Assembly: GCF_014636275.1 (NCBI RefSeq)
Contig: NZ_BMEB01000002.1
Location: 62,001 to 126,000, forward strand
From: Cellulomonas carbonis
GTDB lineage: Bacteria > Actinomycetota > Actinomycetes > Actinomycetales > Cellulomonadaceae
DNA length: 64,000 bases
Direction: 5' to 3'
Shown: piece by piece, positions 25,162-33,206 of the stretch
Position numbering within the stretch: position 1 is the first letter of the stretch
How the letters are laid out: every line of letters starts with the position of its first letter
Translations under genes and position numbers: made by a program
The notes under the pieces: generated by a model
What the model saw: the letters and a program-made list of their open reading frames with translations, nothing else
Databases searched by the model: none
Told to the model about the DNA's origin: nothing

Positions 25162-25599
25162 TCAGACCGCCTCGACCCACAGGTAGACGTCCTGGCCGGC
25201 CTCGCCCGCCTCGGTCACGAGGTCGACGACGCCCTGCACGACGTGCGTGAGGTCCTCGCCCGGGACGCCCATCTCCTCCGACGCGGCCCACTGCTCGGCG
25301 ACCTCGCCGAGCGTCTCGGGGTCCTCGCTGCGGCCCAGCTCGGTGAGGACCTCGCACAGGAACGGCGGGAGCCGGAAGAGCGACTCGTGCTCGAGGTCGA
25401 TCTCCGCGATCTCGAGGTCGCCCACGCCGAACTGGACGGCGCGCGCGGCGATCTCGCCGAGCACCTCGAGGTCCACGGGCGTGACCGTCGTCAGCTCGAG
25501 GTGCGGTGCGGGCGGCGGGACGGCGCCCGACTCGAGGACGTCGGCGCGCGCGAGCGCCTCGGCGTGGGTTCCGGCGAACAGCTCGGCAAGGACTCCCAT
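25162..25599 (-). CDS. Hypothetical acidic protein, 145 residues
   Basis: A soluble, strongly acidic protein (MGVLAELFAGTHAEALARAD...), with an ATG preceded by AGGAGG at good spacing. It looks mixed alpha/beta, with LTTVTPVDLEVLGEIAARAVQFGVGDLEIAEIDL in the middle and a C-terminus ending QDVYLWVEAV. No family is recognised. It lies on the same strand as the ABC operon upstream but is separated by 132 bases, so it is probably a separate transcript. Confidence 0.7.
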   Translation of the reverse strand: MGVLAELFAGTHAEALARADVLESGAVPPPAPHLELTTVTPVDLEVLGEIAARAVQFGVGDLEIAEIDLEHESLFRLPPFLCEVLTELGRSEDPETLGEVAEQWAASEEMGVPGEDLTHVVQGVVDLVTEAGEAGQDVYLWVEAV

Positions 25600-25731
25600 G
25601 CGTTCCTCCTGCGTCGCGGGCGACGGCGCGGCGCCGCGGTGCGGTCCCGGCCGGTGTGTCCGGACCAGTGTGTCGAGGCCGGTCACGGTGTGCACGACGC
25701 ACCGCCGGACGCGCGACGCCGGACCCGGACC

Positions 25732-26955
25732 TCAGCGCACGAGGTCGCGCAGCACCTCGTCCGGGGAGACGCGGGACAGCCGGTGCACGGCCGGGAGGCC
25801 CGCGAGCACGAACACCGCGACGGCGACGACGAGAGGTCCCACCAGCCACACGGCCGACGTGGCCGTCCACGGCACGGCGACGGGGACGCCGAGGACCGCG
25901 GCGTCCCGCGCGACGACCGACGTGACCGCGAGCAGCGCGAGGCTGAGCAGCGCTCCGCCCACGCCGACGACGGCGCCGAGCGCCGCGAGCTGGAGCGTGA
26001 ACGTCGTGCGCACCTCGGACAGGCGCCAGCCGGTGGCCCGCAACACCCCGATCTCCGCCCGCCGCGCGGCGAGGACGGAGCTCGCCGTCGACCACGCGAG
26101 GGCCGCGAGCAGCGCGGCGACGGTGAGGCCGAGCAGCGGCCGCAGCGCGGCGAGGAACTGCTGCGTCGACGACGCCGACGTCAGGAGCGTCGTGAGGCTC
26201 GTCGCGCCGAACCCCTCGTCCCGCAGCGCCTGGACGGTCGGCGCGACGGAGTCGAGCTCGTCGACGGTCACGTACCCGCGCGGGTGCACGTAGTTCTCGG
26301 CGATCCACTCGGGGGTCGAGCCGCGCTCCGCGGCGACGAAGTGGTCGACCGTCTCGGACGACGCGTAGGCCGACCGCGGGTCGTCGATCCCCAGCACCTC
26401 GTCGTCGTAGAGGCCCACGACGTGCAGGCTCGACCGCCGCCCCTCGCCCGTGCCGTCGGCCGCGCGCTCGTTGTACATGACGGGCAGCTCGTCACCGACG
26501 GTGAGCCCGGCCTCCTCCGCGAGTCCCGCCGGGAGCAGGACGTCGAACCGGCCGACGGGCTCGACGCCCTCGACCAGCGGGCGCTGGATGGGCGCGTACC
26601 GCGTGCTCACCGACAGCACCACGGCGTCGAGCACGCCGCCGTCGGGCTCGGGTGCGACCTGCGCGCTCGCCCACAGCCCGACGTCGGTCACGTGCGGGAG
26701 GGCGCCGATGACGTCCGCCGCGTCCGCGGTGAGCGGGCGGGGGTCCTGGTCGAGCCCGTAGCTGCCGATCTCGATGGTGCGCAGCGCGGCCGAGCCGAGC
26801 CCGGCGTCGCTCGTCGCGGCGCTCGTCGCCGCGTTGCCGACCACCTGCGCGAGGTAGCCGAACAGGCCGACGCTCACCGCGCCGACGACGAGCGCGGTCC
26901 GGTAGCGCGCCGCCGTCGTCGGCACGAGCCACCCCGCGAGCCGCGCGGCCCTCAT
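25732..26955 (-). CDS. FtsX/MacB-like ABC transporter permease
   Basis: A 407-residue permease with the four-helix MacB layout: one N-terminal helix (about 20-42), a large extracytoplasmic domain (about 45-275), then three helices (about 285-395). The FtsX motif lies near 305-330 (ARRAEIGVLRATGWRLSEVR) and the protein ends in the typical RVSPDEVLRDLVR. The ATG overlaps the ATPase stop (ATGA). Last gene of a four-gene operon with an exported protein and a lipoprotein. MacB-type pairs move periplasmic or surface substrates such as lipoproteins and peptides. Confidence 0.88.
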   Translation of the reverse strand: MRAARLAGWLVPTTAARYRTALVVGAVSVGLFGYLAQVVGNAATSAATSDAGLGSAALRTIEIGSYGLDQDPRPLTADAADVIGALPHVTDVGLWASAQVAPEPDGGVLDAVVLSVSTRYAPIQRPLVEGVEPVGRFDVLLPAGLAEEAGLTVGDELPVMYNERAADGTGEGRRSSLHVVGLYDDEVLGIDDPRSAYASSETVDHFVAAERGSTPEWIAENYVHPRGYVTVDELDSVAPTVQALRDEGFGATSLTTLLTSASSTQQFLAALRPLLGLTVAALLAALAWSTASSVLAARRAEIGVLRATGWRLSEVRTTFTLQLAALGAVVGVGGALLSLALLAVTSVVARDAAVLGVPVAVPWTATSAVWLVGPLVVAVAVFVLAGLPAVHRLSRVSPDEVLRDLVR

Positions 26956-27593
26956 GCCGCGCTCCGCACGGTGAGCTCGAGCGTCCGCGTCGCGTGGGCC
27001 CGCATGCGCGCGTCGTGCGACGCGACGACGACCGCGGCGCCGTCGGCGGCGAGACGCGCGAGCAGCGTCCCGACCACCTCGGCGTTGCGGTCGTCGAGGC
27101 CGGAGGTCGGCTCGTCCGCGAGCACGACCGGGGGGCCGTTGACGATCGCCCGGGCGAGCGAGAGCCGTTGCTGCTCGCCACCCGACAGGGTCCGCGCCGC
27201 GTGGTCCACCCGGTCCGCGAGACCGACGTGCGCGAGCAGGCGCTCGGTCGCGACGCGGTCGGGCGTGCGACGTGCGAGCTCGACGTTGCGCAGGGCCGAC
27301 AGCTCGGGGAACAGCCGCGGGAGCTGTGGCACGATCCCGACGAGCTCCGAGCGCAGCTCGTCCCGCTGGCGGTTCGACATCGCCGTGCAGTCGCGGCCGT
27401 CGAGGACGACGGTCCCCGCGTCGGGCGTCGTGAGCAGCCCGATGACGCCGAGCAGCGTGCTCTTCCCGGCGCCCGACTCCCCCGCGACGCACAGCAGCTC
27501 ACCGCGGCGCACGTCGAGGCTCGTGGGCGGCAGCGCGACGACGGCGCCGCGGGCGCCCGGGTACCGCTTGGTCACGTGCTCGACGTGGATCAT
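26952..27593 (-). CDS. LolD/MacB-type ABC transporter ATPase
   Basis: A 213-residue ATPase with Walker A GESGAGKST, Q-loop VPQLPRLFPELSALRNV, signature LSGGEQQRLSLARAI, Walker B VVLADEPTSGLDD and H-loop VVVASHDARM. This is the compact form used by LolCDE, MacB and bacteriocin-type exporters. Its start overlaps the end of the lipoprotein gene and its stop overlaps the permease start, so all three are translated as a unit. Confidence 0.92.
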   Translation of the reverse strand: MIHVEHVTKRYPGARGAVVALPPTSLDVRRGELLCVAGESGAGKSTLLGVIGLLTTPDAGTVVLDGRDCTAMSNRQRDELRSELVGIVPQLPRLFPELSALRNVELARRTPDRVATERLLAHVGLADRVDHAARTLSGGEQQRLSLARAIVNGPPVVLADEPTSGLDDRNAEVVGTLLARLAADGAAVVVASHDARMRAHATRTLELTVRSAA

Positions 27594-29242
27594 GAGGCCT
27601 CCGCGAGTGCGTCGATGCCGACGGACGAGTGGACGACGTCGGCGGTGAGGAGGACGTCGCACCCGTCGAGCGGGTCGGTGGTGCGCGTGACCAGGTGCGG
27701 GGTCGCCGCACAGCCCACACGCGTCCGGGTCTGGTCGACGAGCGCCTGACGGCTCTCCTCGGTCCACCCCGGGTCGAGGTAGTCCAGCACACCGAGCCGG
27801 GTGTGGAAGTTCGGGTGTCCGGGTCCGTCGGCGACGACGACGCGCGGGAGGGCGTCGACGTGGTCGGCGTAGGCGGCGAGGAGCTCTTCGCCGTTGGCCA
27901 GCGTCCCGTCGAGCGCCGCGGCGACGAGGTGGTTGACGAGGCGCTCGTCCTCCTCGGTCACCGGGACGGGCTCGACCTCGAGGTCCGTGACGGGCTCGCC
28001 GAGGTCGAGCAGCAGGGCGGCGACCTGGAGCGCGAGCCCGGCGTCGGTCGCGGGGACGGTCCGCCCGGAGTAGTCGGCGCTCACCTCGGCGGCTCGGCCC
28101 GCGAAGGCGTCGGGCACGCCGCCGTCGCGGTCCTGGAGGATCGCCAGGGCCATGAGCTCGGGCACGACGCCCAGGGTGCCCGGACGGCCGAGCAGACCCT
28201 CGACCGTCCCGTAGGTCCCGTGCTCCTCCGCGAGCGCGACGAACCGCTCGCCGAGGATGCGGCGCGCCGCGTACGTGGCCTCGACGCTGCCCATGAGGAC
28301 GACGTGCTGGCGGTACATGCCGGCGTCGGCGTCCCACCGCTCCGCGGCCTCGTCGAGGTACGCCGCGGCCGGGGCGCGGTCGCCCCCCTCGGCCGCGACG
28401 ATCCCCGCGAGCTTCGCCGCGAGGACGTCGTTGCCGGGTTCGAGCCCGGTGAGCGCCTCCTCCGCGAGCTCACGCGCCGCCTCGCCGTCGTAGCCGTCGA
28501 CGTCGACGCCGGCCCGTGCGAGCGAGGCCGCCGCTGCGAGCGTCAGCACGTCGAGCGGCTCGCGGATCGTCGTCGTCACGGGCTCGACGCGCGGCGTCCG
28601 GCAGTCGGCGTCGAGGCGCGCGCACGCGTCGACGAGGAACCACGCACGGATGGCGGACACCCGTCCGTCGGCCGTCGCGGCGACGAGGTCGTCCGCGAGC
28701 GCACCCGGGTAGCCCGAGGGCCGGCCCGCGTCCTCGAGCACCGACGCGATCCACGTCCGGGCGGCGCGGTCGTCGTCGTCCTGGGCGTCCGCGTACGTGC
28801 TCGCCGGGACCACGACGTCGTCGTCAGCGAGGGTCTCGCCGCCGGCCGCGGCGATCGTCTCGAGCGACCAGGCCCACCACTCGGCGGGGACGGCGTCGCG
28901 GAGGGAGGCCGCGACGTCCGGGTCGTCGACGACGGCCGCGACGCTCGGCGCTCCGGGCAGCTCGACGCCCGCCTCGTCCGCCATGGTCACGAGCCACGCG
29001 GTCGCGTAGGGGTCGACGGGCCGCGGGCGCTCCGACGGTGGGTTGATGACGAGGCCGCGCTCGTCGACGAGCTGCGAGAGCTCCTGCGCGAGGGCGTCGA
29101 GGACGACGTCCTGCTTCTCGGTGACGGTGAGGTCGCGCTCGCCGCTGCAGCCCGTCACGAGCAGCGCGACGGCGGCGAGACCTGTCATGGAGCGGGCCGC
29201 CCGGGAGCGACCCCAGGCGACCCGCGTGCCGTGATGCGTCAT
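27590..29242 (-). CDS. Large lipoprotein of unknown function
   Basis: A 550-residue exported protein. An Arg-rich N-terminus and hydrophobic segment end in the lipobox LVTGC (Cys32). The mature part is acidic and mostly helical, with many Ala/Leu/Asp repeats that suggest an alpha-helical solenoid (for example LTLAAAASLARAGVDVDGYDG; AELMA-like turns near 330-400). I recognise no domain. Its ATG directly follows the TAG of the exported-protein gene and its stop overlaps the ABC ATPase, so it belongs to this system. It could be the surface receptor, an immunity protein or a processing factor for the exported protein (inference). Confidence 0.8.
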   Translation of the reverse strand: MTHHGTRVAWGRSRAARSMTGLAAVALLVTGCSGERDLTVTEKQDVVLDALAQELSQLVDERGLVINPPSERPRPVDPYATAWLVTMADEAGVELPGAPSVAAVVDDPDVAASLRDAVPAEWWAWSLETIAAAGGETLADDDVVVPASTYADAQDDDDRAARTWIASVLEDAGRPSGYPGALADDLVAATADGRVSAIRAWFLVDACARLDADCRTPRVEPVTTTIREPLDVLTLAAAASLARAGVDVDGYDGEAARELAEEALTGLEPGNDVLAAKLAGIVAAEGGDRAPAAAYLDEAAERWDADAGMYRQHVVLMGSVEATYAARRILGERFVALAEEHGTYGTVEGLLGRPGTLGVVPELMALAILQDRDGGVPDAFAGRAAEVSADYSGRTVPATDAGLALQVAALLLDLGEPVTDLEVEPVPVTEEDERLVNHLVAAALDGTLANGEELLAAYADHVDALPRVVVADGPGHPNFHTRLGVLDYLDPGWTEESRQALVDQTRTRVGCAATPHLVTRTTDPLDGCDVLLTADVVHSSVGIDALAEAS

Positions 29243-29710
29243 CTAGACGTGCGAGGTGGACGTCAGGTAGTGCCCACCCACCTTGGTGCTGCCGGACGAG
29301 AACACGCCGAGGTAGACGGTGCTCCAGGACGCGCAGGCCGTCCCGGACATCCCCGCGTACGTGGTGTACCGGTTGGTGAACGTCGCCGTCGGCGATCCCC
29401 CGCTGTTGCCGGAGATCGAGACGCCGACACCCTTGATGGTGGCGCTCGCGCCGATGCCGATCGGGTCCCACTCGACCGAGTGGGTGAGCGCCGCGACCTG
29501 CTTCGAGGTCTTGGCGTACGTGCGGAAGTACCCGCAGTTGTCCCACCCGGACCAGTCGTCGATGTACACGTACGTCGAGAGGGTGACACCCCCGTACGAG
29601 CGGCTGTCGCTGTCCGAGTTCGCGCTCGCGGGTGCCGCCGCGACGCCGACGGCGAGCGCCATCGCTGCCGCGACGCCGAGGACGCGTCTCCCTGTGCTGA
29701 CCAGACCCAT
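29243..29710 (-). CDS. Small exported protein, first gene of the lipoprotein/ABC operon
   Basis: A 155-residue secreted protein with a classical signal peptide (LGVAAAMALAVGVAAAPASA, cleavage after about residue 30). The mature part of about 125 residues is rich in Ser, Thr, Tyr and Gly, looks all-beta and has two Cys (DNCGYF and TACASW) that could form a disulfide. Base composition is noticeably less GC-rich than its neighbours. I recognise no family; it does not match lactococcin-972-like bacteriocins, although the operon layout (secreted small protein plus ABC pair) is similar. Expression is probably controlled by the CRP-like site over its promoter. Confidence 0.8.
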   Translation of the reverse strand: MGLVSTGRRVLGVAAAMALAVGVAAAPASANSDSDSRSYGGVTLSTYVYIDDWSGWDNCGYFRTYAKTSKQVAALTHSVEWDPIGIGASATIKGVGVSISGNSGGSPTATFTNRYTTYAGMSGTACASWSTVYLGVFSSGSTKVGGHYLTSTSHV

Positions 29711-29750
29711 TGCCTGCCCCTGCTTTCGCCGGTGAAGCCGTCACAGCCTT

Positions 29751-29769
29751 TGTGACCTTGGTCACGCTA
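29751..29769. promoter_or_regulatory. CRP/GlxR-like palindrome overlapping the -10 of the exported-protein operon
   Basis: TGTGACCTTGGTCACG (29751-29766) matches the cAMP-receptor consensus TGTGA-N6-TCACA in all but the last base. It overlaps a minus-strand -10 TAGCGT (29769-29764), about 55 bases upstream of the exported-protein start. An extra half-site TCACA lies at 29741-29745. Binding would block the minus-strand promoter and lies upstream of the plus-strand -35 at 29774. Confidence 0.6.
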
Positions 29770-29773
29770 GTGG

Positions 29774-29802
29774 TTGACACGGTGCGCTCCGCAAGATCGG
29801 AT
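29774..29802 (+). promoter_or_regulatory. Candidate phoX promoter
   Basis: Consensus -35 TTGACA (29774-29779), 17 bases, then a weak -10 TCGGAT (29797-29802), reading toward phoX. It implies a leader of about 165 bases that starts with the hairpin at 29815-29840. Confidence 0.4.
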
Positions 29803-29814
29803 CAGCGCGTGCAC

Positions 29815-29840
29815 CCGTTCGGCGCAGCGGCGCCGAACGG
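29815..29840. other. Strong hairpin in the phoX leader
   Basis: Perfect 11-base arms (CCGTTCGGCGC / GCGCCGAACGG) with a 4-base loop. It lies between two divergent genes, so it is not a terminator for either of them. It falls just after the predicted phoX transcription start and has no T run; it may be a leader structure or a protein-binding site. Confidence 0.6.
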
Positions 29841-29972
29841 CCCACCTGCGTGCGTCGGTGCACGTCGGGGGACGTTCGACTGCGCGTCACCCGCCGTTGG
29901 TCATGCCGCAAGTCGGCGCTGTCACGGTGTCTGCGACACAGCGGTCGGCGGCAGTGACGAGCGGGGGACGAG

Positions 29973-32069
29973 ATGACGACGACGGACGAGCGCCCGGGGA
30001 CCGTGCCGGCCCCGGAGGCCGAGCTGGCCGCGGCTCCCGCGGGACGCACGGTGCTCCCGCTGCTCATGGCGGGCCGCACGCACGGCAAGCGCTCTCCCGT
30101 CACGTGCCGGCTCAAGTGCGCCGACGCGTGCTTCCACGACGTGCCGAACACGAGCGCGAACGAGACGTTCCGCGACGTCGCGGGCGCCGCGCTGTCGCGA
30201 CGCGCGCTGCTCCTCGGGGCCGCGGCGGCCGGCGGCGCGGTCGTCATCACGTCCGTCGTCGGCGACGCGGCGCCGGCCGCCGCCCACGGGCGCGGGCGGA
30301 CGCGGCTCCCGTTCGCACCCATCGCGCCCGTACCCGCCTCGACGGACGCGCTGGTCGTCCCCGACGGCTACCGCTGGTCGCCGATCATCCGCTGGGGCGA
30401 CCCGCTCTTCGACGCGGCCGACCGGTTCGACCCCGCGACGCTCACCGCCGAGCTCCAGGAGCGGCTGTTCGGCTACAACAACGACTACGTCGACGTCCTC
30501 GAGTCGTCGGACGGGCGCTGGGGCCTGCTCGTCGCGAACCACGAGTACACCAACGAGGGCCTCATGCTGCCGCCCGAGCAGCTCGCCGAGCAGCGCCGCA
30601 TCGGGATGGCCGCGCACGGCATGAGCGTCGTCGAGCTCGAGCGGCGCCGCGCCGGGCGGCCGTGGCGCACCGTCGTCGGCGGCAGCTTCAACCGCCGCGT
30701 GACCGCGACGACGCCGCTCACCTTCACCGGGCCCGCGGCGGGCTCGGAGCTGCTGCGCACGGCCGACGACCCGACCGGGACGACCGTCCTCGGCACGCTC
30801 AACAACTGCGCGGGCGGCACGACGCCGTGGGGCACCGTCCTGTCGGGCGAGGAGAACGTCCACGGGTACTTCCGGACCTCCGGGACCAGCGAGGCGGACC
30901 GCCGCTACGGCTTCGCCGACCGGCCGACGGCGCGCGGCTGGGAGGAGGTCGACCCGCGGTTCGACGCACGCAACCCCGGCTACGAGAACGAGCCGAACCG
31001 CTTCGGCTGGATCGTCGAGATCGACCCGTACGCACCGCACGAGCCGCCCGTGAAGCACACCGCGCTCGGCCGGTTCAAGCACGAGGGCGCGAACGTCGTC
31101 GTCGGCCGCTCGGGGCACGTCGCGGCGTACATGGGCGACGACGAGCGCTTCGACTACCTCTACAAGTTCGTCTCGCGTGACCGGTTCCGCCGCGGCCACC
31201 GCTGGCGCGGGCACAACAAGCAGCTGCTGACGGCGGGCAGCCTCTACGTCGCGCGGTTCTCGGGCGACTCGCCGTCGGAGGAGATCACCGGGACGGGCAC
31301 CCTGCCGTCCGACGGCGCGTTCGACGGCACCGGCGAGTGGATCCCGCTCGTCGTCGACGGCGTGAGCCAGGTCCCGGGGTTCACCACGGACGAGGTGCTG
31401 GTCCGGACGCGTCTCGCGGCGGACGCCGTCGGCGCGACCAAGCTCGACCGGCCCGAGGACGTCGAGCCGCACCCGACGTCGGGGCGCGTGTACGTCGCGT
31501 GCACCAACAACACGGACCGCGGCAAGGTCGGCAAGGAGGGCGCGACCGAGGTCAACCCCCGCAACGCGAACCGGGACGGGCACGTCATCGAGATCACCGA
31601 GGCGGGCGGCGACGTCACGGCGACGACGTTCGGCTGGCAGCTCCTGCTCGTGTGCGGCGACCCCGCGACCAACGGCTCGACGTACTTCGCGGGCTTCCCG
31701 GCGGACAAGGTCTCGCCGATCTCGTGCCCGGACAACCTCGCGTTCGACTCCGCGGGCGACCTGTGGGTGTCGACCGACGGCGCCCCGGGGACGATCGGCT
31801 ACTGCGACGGCCTGTTCAAGGTGCCGCTGTCCGGCGCCGAGCGCGGGCACGTGCAGCAGTTCCTCTCGGTGCCCGTCGGGGCCGAGACGTGCGGGCCGGT
31901 GATCCGCGACGAGGACGAGATGGTCTACGTCGCCGTCCAGCACCCCGGTGAGGACGGGTCGTGGGGCGCGCAGCAGTCGCTCTTCCCGGACTACGTCGCC
32001 CCCGGGACGGTGTCGCGCGGCCGCTGGGGCGGCCCGCGCCCGAGCGTCGTCCAGGTCTGGCGCGACTGA
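29973..32069 (+). CDS. phoX: PhoX-family phosphatase (DUF839), Tat-exported
   Basis: A 698-residue protein of the PhoX calcium/iron-dependent alkaline phosphatase family. The conserved N-terminal segment (SPVTCRLKCADACFHDVPNTSANETF, about 41-66) precedes a delayed twin-arginine signal (SRRALLLGAAAAGGAVVITS, about 75-94). This order is typical of actinobacterial PhoX-like proteins. The beta-propeller body carries acidic metal-binding loops (VANHEYTNEG; VLSGEENVHGYF; FKHEGANVVV; DRPEDVEPHPTSGRVYVACTNNT; CPDNLAFDSAGDLWVSTDG). It should act outside the membrane releasing phosphate from esters. No PHO box is obvious upstream. Confidence 0.92.
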   Translation: MTTTDERPGTVPAPEAELAAAPAGRTVLPLLMAGRTHGKRSPVTCRLKCADACFHDVPNTSANETFRDVAGAALSRRALLLGAAAAGGAVVITSVVGDAAPAAAHGRGRTRLPFAPIAPVPASTDALVVPDGYRWSPIIRWGDPLFDAADRFDPATLTAELQERLFGYNNDYVDVLESSDGRWGLLVANHEYTNEGLMLPPEQLAEQRRIGMAAHGMSVVELERRRAGRPWRTVVGGSFNRRVTATTPLTFTGPAAGSELLRTADDPTGTTVLGTLNNCAGGTTPWGTVLSGEENVHGYFRTSGTSEADRRYGFADRPTARGWEEVDPRFDARNPGYENEPNRFGWIVEIDPYAPHEPPVKHTALGRFKHEGANVVVGRSGHVAAYMGDDERFDYLYKFVSRDRFRRGHRWRGHNKQLLTAGSLYVARFSGDSPSEEITGTGTLPSDGAFDGTGEWIPLVVDGVSQVPGFTTDEVLVRTRLAADAVGATKLDRPEDVEPHPTSGRVYVACTNNTDRGKVGKEGATEVNPRNANRDGHVIEITEAGGDVTATTFGWQLLLVCGDPATNGSTYFAGFPADKVSPISCPDNLAFDSAGDLWVSTDGAPGTIGYCDGLFKVPLSGAERGHVQQFLSVPVGAETCGPVIRDEDEMVYVAVQHPGEDGSWGAQQSLFPDYVAPGTVSRGRWGGPRPSVVQVWRD

Positions 32070-32102
32070 CGGCCCCGCCCCGGCCTCACCCCGACCCCAC
32101 CA

Positions 32103-32164
32103 GTCGAGGTGAGGGTTCGTGTCGGCGAGTCGCGCGACTCGCCGACACGAACCCTGATCTCGAC
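32103..32164. repeat. Intergenic palindrome (family copy A)
   Basis: A 62-base inverted repeat with 25-base arms, two mismatches and the 12-base loop AGTCGCGCGACT (itself palindromic). It lies between phoX and the convergent PhyH gene. The inner arm TTCGTGTCGGCG is shared with copy B; the outer arm (GTCGAG...CTCGAC) with copies C and D. Confidence 0.85.
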
Positions 32165-32179
32165 GCAAGCGGGCTGCGG

Positions 32180-33034
32180 TCAGGCCTCGCCCATCACCAG
32201 GCCCTCGATCGTGTGCTTCTGGACGATCGGCTCGAGCTCGTCCACGACGGGGCAGTGCAGGTGGTCGCGGACCTGCTGCGGCAGCCGCTCCCAGTACCCG
32301 CGCGTCACGGCCAGGTCGTGGTGCTCGGCGTTGCCGGCGCCGGGCGCGTCGACGCCCAGCACGAGCACCGGGCGGTAGCGGTCGGAGAAGTTCTGCGTGC
32401 CCCGGTGGATCGTGAGCGCCGACCGGGCCGAGATGTCGCCCCGCTGCGGCATCTTGCGGACGGCGAGCTCCTCGTACCGCGGGTAGTGCGCCTTCGGCGG
32501 GAACATGCCGTGCTCGAACTCGGGGCTGTCGTCCCACTGCGTGCCGGGCGCGATCTCGAACGGACCCATGTCCTCGGTCGTGTCGACGAGCGTCATGTTG
32601 AACGCGAGCGACGTGAGGCGCCGCTCGCGACGCGTCTCCTCCGGCATGGGGAAGTCGCGGTGCCACGGCTGGTTCATCGCTCCGGGGAACGGGGTGTCGA
32701 AGCCCACCTCGACGATCTCGTACCGCGGGCCGAGCACGGCCTCGCACGTCGCCGTCACCCAGGGGTGCGTGACGAGGTCGACGAACCCGCGGATCTGCTC
32801 GGGGTGGATCTCGACGTACCAGCGCTTGGGTCCGCGTCCGACGGCGCCGCCGGGCCGGTTGATCGCGTCGTCGAAGGCGGCGTCGACGTCCTCCCGCAGG
32901 CGGTCGACCCACTCGACCGGGAACGCGCCCTTCAGCGCGGTGATCCCGTCGGTGTAGAGGGCGTCGACGACCCCGGAGGTGTCGACCGGCGCGGCGGCGC
33001 CTGCAGTCGTGGGGAGGGTGTCGTCCTGGGTCAC
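32180..33034 (-). CDS. Phytanoyl-CoA dioxygenase (PhyH) family protein
   Basis: A 284-residue Fe(II)/2-oxoglutarate-dependent oxygenase. The facial triad is clear: His125 and Asp127 in QPWHRDFPMPEE and distal His210 in LTIHRGTQNFSDRYRPVL, where the nearby Arg binds 2-oxoglutarate. The double-stranded beta-helix core runs from about 105 to 235. The GTG start is preceded by GGAG. The substrate is unknown; the family hydroxylates lipids, halometabolites and natural products, and no neighbouring gene suggests a pathway. Confidence 0.9.
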   Translation of the reverse strand: MTQDDTLPTTAGAAAPVDTSGVVDALYTDGITALKGAFPVEWVDRLREDVDAAFDDAINRPGGAVGRGPKRWYVEIHPEQIRGFVDLVTHPWVTATCEAVLGPRYEIVEVGFDTPFPGAMNQPWHRDFPMPEETRRERRLTSLAFNMTLVDTTEDMGPFEIAPGTQWDDSPEFEHGMFPPKAHYPRYEELAVRKMPQRGDISARSALTIHRGTQNFSDRYRPVLVLGVDAPGAGNAEHHDLAVTRGYWERLPQQVRDHLHCPVVDELEPIVQKHTIEGLVMGEA

Positions 33035-33068
33035 GGGGGCTCCAGCCGTCGTCGTCGTCGGTCCGGCC

Positions 33069-33098
33069 AGTGTGACCCGGAGATCTAGATCAGTTCAA
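33069..33098 (-). promoter_or_regulatory. Promoter of the PhyH gene with palindromic operators
   Basis: Minus-strand TTGAAC (33098-33093), 18 bases, CACACT (33074-33069). The spacer holds the perfect palindrome GATCTAGATC (33082-33091). Just upstream, GTAAACGTTGAAC has a central AACGTT resembling a degenerate LacI-family site. This short A/T-rich island stands out in the window. Confidence 0.5.
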
Positions 33099-33143
33099 CG
33101 TTTACCCATCTGGGATTCCCCCGTCCCATTCACACACAGTGCC

Positions 33144-33199
33144 GAGATACGAGTTCGTGTCGGCGTGGCGCGCGACTCGCCGACACGAACTCGTATCTC
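33144..33199. repeat. Intergenic palindrome (family copy B)
   Basis: A 56-base inverted repeat with perfect 22-base arms (33144-33165 and 33178-33199) and the 12-base loop TGGCGCGCGACT. The outer arm differs from copies A, C and D on both strands, so base pairing is preserved. It lies between the PhyH promoter and a possible truncated ORF. Confidence 0.9.
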
Positions 33200-33206
33200 A
33201 ACCCGT

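Noticed and set aside
29243..29710. Exported small protein as a lactococcin-972-family bacteriocin
   Set aside because: The operon layout is similar, but the mature protein is about twice the usual length and lacks the family's Trp/Tyr/His-rich pattern. It is left as unknown.
32103..32164. Palindrome A as an ordinary rho-independent terminator
   Set aside because: Possible for this convergent site alone, but sister copies lie between divergent genes and none has a T run, so terminator function does not explain the family.
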